Of a DNA stretch of 10,473 bases, positions 7,169-10,473 are shown one piece after another. The notes under the pieces were generated by a model. The model had not been told where the DNA came from and did no database searches. It saw only the letters and a program-made list of their open reading frames with translations. Both the position numbers and the translations under genes were made by a program. This stretch comes from VRUE01 sp040904405 (GTDB lineage Bacteria > Actinomycetota > Thermoleophilia > Solirubrobacterales > 70-9): contig JBBDTK010000032.1 of the NCBI GenBank assembly GCA_040904405.1, positions 1-10,473 of the forward strand. The letters are read 5' to 3'. The stretch's first letter is position 1; every line of letters starts with the position of its first letter.

Positions 7169-8218
7169 CTAGGCAACGCGCGCCGCCCCCGAGTTCATCT
7201 TGCTGGCGCGGTGGATCGTCTCGAACTCCTCCAGCGAGATGCCGGAGCCGACAGCCACGCACGTCAACGGCGACTCTGCCAGCTGACAGGGCATCTGGCA
7301 CTCGTCGCGGAGGCGCTGTTCGAGTCCTTGCAGCAGGGCGCCTCCGCCTGCCAGGGTAATGCCTCTGTCCATGATGTCGCCGGCGAGCTCCGGCGGGGTG
7401 CGATCGAGCGTGTCCTTGACCGCGTCGATGACGTGGCTGATCGGTTCGTCGAGCGCCTCCCGGACCTCGGCCGAGCCGAGCGTGATCGTCTTCGGCAGGC
7501 CGGAGACGAGGTCGCGGCCGCGGATCTCGACCTCGACCTCCTCCGGCAGCGGCGAGGCCGACCCCGCCTCGAGCTTGACCTGCTCCGCGGTCTGGGTGCC
7601 GATCGCCAGTTTGTAGCGGTGTTTGCAGTGGTTGACGATCGCCTCGTCGAGCTCGTCGCCGCCGACCCGGATCGATTGCGAGACGACGATCCCACCGAGC
7701 GAGATCACCGCCACCTCGGTCGTGCCGCCGCCGACGTCGACGATCAGCGAGCCGGTCGGCTCGGCGACCGGCAGGCCAGCGCCGATCGCGGCGGCCATCG
7801 GCTCCTCGATCAGGTAGGCCTTGCGGGCGCCGGCCGAGAGGCAGGCCTCCTCGACCGCGCGCTTCTCGACCCCGGTGACCCCGGAGGGGACGCAGACGAC
7901 GACCCGCGGGTGGGCGAAGCGGTTGGAGTGCACCTGCTTGATGAAGTGGCGCAGCATCTGCTCGGTGACGTCGAAGTCGGCGATCACCCCGTCCTTGAGC
8001 GGCCGGATCGCGGTGATCGTGCCCGGCGTGCGGCCCAGCATCTGCTTCGCTTCCGCGCCGACCGCGTGGACCTGTCCGTTGCGCGAGTCGATCGCGACGA
8101 CCGAGGGCTCGGAGAGCACGATGCCGCGACCGCGCACGTAGACCAGCGTGTTGGCGGTGCCGAGATCGACCGCCATGTCGCGGCCGCCCAATCCGGTCAG
8201 ATAGCTGAATACGCCCAT
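7169..8218 (-). CDS. mreB: Rod shape-determining protein MreB
   Basis: MreB is a bacterial actin that polymerises on the inner membrane face and guides the elongasome. The 349-residue product carries the actin-fold ATP motifs: phosphate-1 DLGTANT (D18-T24), phosphate-2 DVGGGTTE (D161-E168) and the adenosine motif AGGGALL (from A290). Length matches the family (about 335-350). I chose the ATG at 8216-8218 because MGVFSYLTGLGGRDMAVD matches the family start, with a short hydrophobic membrane-contact end. A GTG at 8285-8287 in the same frame would add 23 residues with no family match. Neither start has a strong ribosome binding site. It lies 111 bases after maf, the largest gap upstream of the mre genes, so a promoter could sit there, but I cannot point to one. 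Confidence 0.96.
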   Translation of the reverse strand: MGVFSYLTGLGGRDMAVDLGTANTLVYVRGRGIVLSEPSVVAIDSRNGQVHAVGAEAKQMLGRTPGTITAIRPLKDGVIADFDVTEQMLRHFIKQVHSNRFAHPRVVVCVPSGVTGVEKRAVEEACLSAGARKAYLIEEPMAAAIGAGLPVAEPTGSLIVDVGGGTTEVAVISLGGIVVSQSIRVGGDELDEAIVNHCKHRYKLAIGTQTAEQVKLEAGSASPLPEEVEVEIRGRDLVSGLPKTITLGSAEVREALDEPISHVIDAVKDTLDRTPPELAGDIMDRGITLAGGGALLQGLEQRLRDECQMPCQLAESPLTCVAVGSGISLEEFETIHRASKMNSGAARVA

Positions 8219-8329
8219 TTGCAGAGATTCGCCAGGAAGTGCGGGGCCATTCTCCCAGATGGTCAAGGCCGGCCAAATACCCTGCACGTAAACGGCCCTA
8301 CCGGGGGGCGATGAGACGAAGCGATGGAG

Positions 8330-8974
8330 CTACGCGGCTGAGCCCCGCCCGAGCAGGCCCGGCGCCAGCTCGACCAGCAGTCCCACCGGCAGCCCGACCA
8401 CGTTGGACACACTCCCCTCCACCCTCTCGACCAGGGTCGACCCCAGCGTCTGGATCGCATACCCCCCGGATCGCCCCCGCCACTCGCCGAAGGCGACGTA
8501 GCGCTCCTTCTCCTCCTCGCTCAACCGCTTGAAGACCACGGTCGTCCTCTCCAATCCCGACCGCTCCTCCCCGTCGACCAGCACGACCAGCCCGCTCATA
8601 ACGGTGTGCGCTCGCCCCGACATCCGCTCCAGGTACTCCCGCGCCTCCCCCTCGTCGGCCGGCTTTCCGAGGGCCCTGCCGTCCAGGACGACATCGGTGT
8701 CACACGCAATGGTCACTCGCGCGGGTGGCGTCGTAGGGGGAACCACCCCCGAGGACGCTTTAGCGACCGCAGGGGGTGATGGGTCCCCTGCGGCGACAGG
8801 ACCCACGCGCCGTGCGCTCGCGTGCGCCTTCCGCCGCGCGTTCTCGACCACCTCGACCTCGGGGTCCCCGCCCGTCAGCTCCTCCACCCCAGGGACAACC
8901 ACCTCGAAGTCAATTCCCAGCTTTCGAAGGATCTCCCTTCTCTGCGGCGACCCGGATGCGAGCGTGACCCTCAA
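8330..8974 (-). CDS. maf: Maf family nucleoside triphosphate pyrophosphatase
   Basis: Maf proteins hydrolyse nucleoside triphosphates, mainly dTTP, UTP, CTP or modified pyrimidine forms, to monophosphates, and their overexpression is known to block septation. The 214-residue product opens MRVTLASGSPQRREIL, the Maf signature, and has CDTDVVLDG with the catalytic aspartate D92, LGKP (102-105), and GGYAIQTLG followed by EGSVSNVVGLP. The start is a TTG at 8972-8974 that fits the family N-terminus exactly, with GGAAG 9 bases upstream. Residues about 59-86, just before the catalytic strand, are a low-complexity Ala/Pro/Ser/Thr insert absent from usual Maf proteins and encoded by palindromic DNA. 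All motifs on both sides remain in frame, so the gene is probably functional. Maf commonly neighbours mreBCD. Confidence 0.93.
   Translation of the reverse strand: MRVTLASGSPQRREILRKLGIDFEVVVPGVEELTGGDPEVEVVENARRKAHASARRVGPVAAGDPSPPAVAKASSGVVPPTTPPARVTIACDTDVVLDGRALGKPADEGEAREYLERMSGRAHTVMSGLVVLVDGEERSGLERTTVVFKRLSEEEKERYVAFGEWRGRSGGYAIQTLGSTLVERVEGSVSNVVGLPVGLLVELAPGLLGRGSAA
8717..8803. repeat. Palindrome-rich in-frame insert within maf
   Basis: This stretch encodes Maf residues about 58-86. It contains a perfect 9-bp stem, ccgcagggg at 8767-8775 with cccctgcgg at 8785-8793, around a 9-base loop. A second hairpin has gcgtc/gacgc (8728-8732, 8754-8758) outside ggggg/ccccc (8736-8740, 8746-8750). 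Between them is cgct-tt-agcg (8756-8765). Flanking bases gcgcg (about 8719) and cgcgc (about 8806) are also inverted. The density of palindromes, exactly where the protein has a low-complexity insertion, suggests a palindromic element that entered the gene in frame. No target duplication is evident. Confidence 0.6.
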
Positions 8975-8987
8975 CGCTGTGGGCTTC

Positions 8988-9106
8988 CGGTCGGGATATG
9001 GGCAGGGGGTGGAGCATCTTGTACTTTTTTTGCGGCGAGGCAGGCGGACAGCCGCAGGCTGTCTTCAAAAAAAGTTAAGCGGAACCCCTTGCCCATATCC
9101 CGACCG
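8988..9106. repeat. Nested palindromic element between ndk and maf
   Basis: The outer arms 8988-9010 and 9084-9106 pair over 23 positions: 17 perfect bases (cggtcgggatatgggca and its complement), one G-T, then five more perfect. Inside, actttttttt-like DNA at 9023-9031 pairs with 9067-9075 (9 bp, with seven T/A), and the centre holds gacagcc-gca-ggctgtc (9047-9063), a 7-bp stem with a 3-base loop. Read from either strand, the element starts CGGTCGGGATATGGGCA and reaches ACTTTTTTT after about 20-30 bases. It fills most of the 152-base gap and its left arm touches the maf ribosome binding site. It may be a dispersed palindromic repeat or an RNA processing/attenuation structure. Confidence 0.8.
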
Positions 9107-9126
9107 CCACGACCCATACCCCGCCC

Positions 9127-9534
9127 CTACGCCAACTCAGGAAACCAGATCCCGATCTCACGCTCGGCCGACTCGTCGGAGTCCGACCCGTGGACCATGT
9201 TGAAGGTGACCTCGAGCGCGTAGTCCCCACGAATCGAGCCCGGCGCCGCCTCGACCGGGTTGGTCGCCCCGATCGTCTGCCGCGCGGCGGCGACCGCCTC
9301 GGTCCCCTCGAGCACCATCGCCACCAGGGGGCCGCCGGTGATGAACTCGACCAGCTCGCCGAAGAACGGCTTCTCGCTGTGCTCGGCGTAGTGCTCGTTG
9401 GCGATCGCCTCGCTTGCGACCATCGTCTTCAGCGCCGCGATCCGCAGCCCCTTGCGCTCGAAGCGGGTGATCACCTCACCGCTCAGGGCGCGTTCGAATG
9501 CGTCAGGCTTTACGAGGATCAGGGTCCGGCTCAC
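9127..9534 (-). CDS. ndk: Nucleoside diphosphate kinase
   Basis: Ndk transfers the gamma phosphate of ATP to nucleoside diphosphates through a phosphohistidine and balances the NTP and dNTP pools. The 135-residue product is of normal length and has the family start RTLILVKPDA (K9), the HSEKPFF segment (52-58), R85, T91NP, R102GD and the active-site motif NMVHGSDS with H115 as the phosphorylated histidine. The start is the GTG at 9532-9534; AAAGGGAG lies 8 bases upstream. The first 32 bases overlap the end of the zinc-ribbon gene, so the two are probably co-transcribed. The stop is followed by the palindromic element at 8988-9106. The product may supply or compete for the nucleotide substrates of Maf, but that is inference. 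Confidence 0.97.
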   Translation of the reverse strand: MSRTLILVKPDAFERALSGEVITRFERKGLRIAALKTMVASEAIANEHYAEHSEKPFFGELVEFITGGPLVAMVLEGTEAVAAARQTIGATNPVEAAPGSIRGDYALEVTFNMVHGSDSDESAEREIGIWFPELA

Positions 9535-10111
9535 GGCTGGGGCTCCCTTTCGGCGATTGCGGTTTCGAAGTCTCTTTCCTCGGCTCCCTGGCGGGCGCCT
9601 TCGCCGCCCGCTTCTCGCCCGCGGACCGTTTGCGGCGCGGCTCCTCGGAGCGGCGCTGGCGCGGCCGCTCGCGCAGCGCCACTTCGCAGTAGGGGCAGAG
9701 CGACCAGCGCGGGTCGACCGGCTTGCCGCAGCTCGGGCAGGGGTCCTTGAGTCGCCGCTGGCACTTGGGGCAGCGCATGTAGTCGCGCTCGATCGGCTGC
9801 TCGCAGCCGGGGCAGGAGGCCTCGGTCAGCTGGCGCACCCGCAACTCGGCCGCCTTGATCTCCAGCTCGCGTTCATGGGCGTCCTCGAGGAACTCCGGCG
9901 GGCGGACGATCGCGTAGACGGCAGTCCCCATGTAGGGGATGAAGGAGGCGAGGGTGGCGCAGCCGACCAGGAACGGGTCGGAGATGCGCCGCTTGGCGTC
10001 GAGGTAGGTGTAGACGATCAGCGCCAGCCAGACGACGACCAGCATCAAGACGAGCAGGTTGACGACCAGGTTGAGGCCGTCGTTGCTGATGCCGAAGATC
10101 GCTAGTGCCAT
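9503..10111 (-). CDS. Membrane protein with double zinc ribbon, unknown function
   Basis: I do not recognise a named family. The 202-residue product has two predicted membrane helices (about 13-36 and 47-69), then a charged helix (about 73-97), then two zinc ribbons of equal spacing: C100-x2-C103-x10-C114-x2-C117 and C125-x2-C128-x10-C139-x2-C142. Residues 143-202 form a basic, proline-rich, probably disordered tail (PRQRRSEEPRRKRSAGEKR). The zinc module is likely cytoplasmic. Double zinc ribbons of this type usually bind protein or nucleic acid rather than catalyse. The start is the ATG at 10109-10111, followed directly by the first helix; its ribosome binding site is poor. The last 32 bases overlap ndk, and a small membrane-protein gene lies 118 bases upstream. 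Confidence 0.85.
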   Translation of the reverse strand: MALAIFGISNDGLNLVVNLLVLMLVVVWLALIVYTYLDAKRRISDPFLVGCATLASFIPYMGTAVYAIVRPPEFLEDAHERELEIKAAELRVRQLTEASCPGCEQPIERDYMRCPKCQRRLKDPCPSCGKPVDPRWSLCPYCEVALRERPRQRRSEEPRRKRSAGEKRAAKAPAREPRKETSKPQSPKGSPSREPDPDPRKA

Positions 10112-10187
10112 TGCTGGGGGGGCCGCCTCGAGGGAGCGGGTGAGTCTACTTCGCCGCCGGGGCCGCTAGTCCTCGCATCCGACATTC

Positions 10188-10205
10188 ACCACACCCCGCT
10201 GTGGT
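10188..10205. repeat. Small hairpin between two membrane-protein genes
   Basis: accaca at 10188-10193 pairs with tgtggt at 10200-10205 around a 6-base loop. It lies 24 bases after the stop codon of the 39-residue protein gene on the minus strand. No T-run follows, so a terminator role is only possible, not shown. The rest of the gap, 10112-10229, shows no reading frame or clear promoter. Confidence 0.3.
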
Positions 10206-10229
10206 CGAACTCGGTTACGCCGCTTCCGG

Positions 10230-10349
10230 TCAGAGGAAGAGGCTGCCGAAGAGGTAGCCGAGGCCGAAGAAGACGAGGATCACGGCGGCGACCACCGCGG
10301 CGACCAGGGCCATCATCGAGAGCAGTTCGGTGCCGGCGCCGCGATCCAC
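10230..10349 (-). CDS. Small single-pass membrane protein (39 residues)
   Basis: This short frame reads VDRGAGTELLS, then a hydrophobic helix from MMALVAAVVAAVILVFF through GLGYLFGSLFL, then stops. It is one membrane segment of about 25 residues with a short polar N-terminus and no C-terminal tail. The GTG at 10347-10349 is preceded by GAGGA with a 7-base gap, a good ribosome binding site located in the last codons of folC. The inner ATG at 10314-10316 has none. The folC stop codon lies only 3 bases upstream in the same frame. No family is recognised. The codon pattern (G/C at third positions) matches the neighbours, which favours a real gene, but such a short frame could still be chance. Confidence 0.6.
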   Translation of the reverse strand: MDRGAGTELLSMMALVAAVVAAVILVFFGLGYLFGSLFL

Positions 10350-10352
10350 GGC

Positions 10353-10436
10353 TCAATCCTCGCACAGGCCCAGCGCCGCGCGGGCGGGCGCGAGCGCGTA
10401 GTGCGAGCCGGCGACGACGAGGATGCCGCCGGCTTC
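10353..10436 (-). CDS. folC: Folylpolyglutamate synthase, C-terminal end (partial)
   Basis: Only the last 27 residues are readable: EAGG, then ILVVAGSHYALAPARAAL, then GLCED and the stop codon. FolC proteins, which add glutamate to folates (and in many bacteria also make dihydrofolate), end with a hydrophobic strand followed by GS and a helix, as here. The position upstream of ndk and mreB matches the actinobacterial gene order. The assignment rests on a short fragment plus context, so it is likely rather than certain. The frame continues into the poly-G run beyond 10436, which should not be translated. Confidence 0.7.
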   Translation of the reverse strand, partial: EAGGILVVAGSHYALAPARAALGLCED

Positions 10437-10473
10437 GGGGGGGGGGGCGGGGGGGGGGGGGGGGGGGGGGGGG
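10437..10473. other. Poly-G run at contig end, probable artefact
   Basis: The last 37 bases are all G except one C at 10448. They interrupt the folC coding sequence. Two-colour Illumina chemistry calls G when signal is lost, so read tails of G assembled into a contig end are the likely source. The bases should be trimmed before any use. Confidence 0.85.

Noticed and set aside
8219..8287. 23-residue N-terminal extension of MreB from an upstream GTG
   Set aside because: The added residues do not resemble MreB N-termini, and MGVFSYLTGLGGRDMAVDLG fits the family start.
9023..9075. Intrinsic terminators facing both ways in the ndk-maf gap
   Set aside because: The T-runs lie inside the pairing arms and are not directly preceded by a GC-rich hairpin in either direction; a repeat or processing structure fits better.

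Overview
The window is a strongly GC-rich bacterial contig end. All recognisable genes lie on the minus strand, so transcription runs from high to low coordinates. Read that way the order is: folC (3' end only) - small membrane protein - membrane zinc-ribbon protein - ndk - maf - mreB - mreC - mreD - mrdA (PBP2) - rodA - rng (RNase G) - rplU - rpmA. The order folC/ndk/mreBCD/PBP2/rodA/RNase E-G/rplU/rpmA is the one known from Actinomycetota. A compact RNase G instead of the very long actinobacterial RNase E, with maf inside the cluster, suggests a deep-branching lineage such as Thermoleophilia. The lineage is inference; the gene order and product families are read from the sequence.

Layout. 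Bases 1-237, downstream of rpmA, hold no gene but carry strong repeats: a perfect 29-bp inverted repeat and a perfect 30-bp direct repeat that share sequence. Bases 238-877 are rpmA and rplU, overlapping by 11 bases. Bases 874-2607 are rng, joined to rplU by an ATGA overlap. Bases 2661-7130 are rodA, mrdA, mreD and mreC, separated by 2-8 bases or overlapping, so they look translationally coupled. mreB (7169-8218) and maf (8330-8974) come before them. ndk (9127-9534) overlaps the zinc-ribbon gene (9503-10111) by 32 bases. A 39-residue membrane protein (10230-10349) starts just after the folC stop codon. The last 37 bases are essentially poly-G and probably not genomic.

How the genes fit together. 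MreB, MreC, MreD, PBP2 and RodA form the elongasome that builds the side wall of rod-shaped cells. RodA polymerises glycan strands, PBP2 cross-links them, and MreBCD positions and activates the pair. Maf, a nucleotide pyrophosphatase of a family linked to division arrest, is a frequent mreBCD neighbour. RNase G matures rRNA and decays mRNA, and L21 and L27 are 50S proteins. FolC and Ndk serve folate and nucleotide metabolism. I see no defence, mobile-gene or biosynthetic system; this is a core growth cluster.

The least ordinary signals are palindromic DNA. One palindrome-rich stretch sits in frame inside maf and adds about 27 low-complexity residues. One long nested palindrome fills most of the ndk-maf gap. 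A third repeat cluster lies after rpmA. Two small membrane proteins near folC and a TRAM-like tail on RNase G also merit a look.
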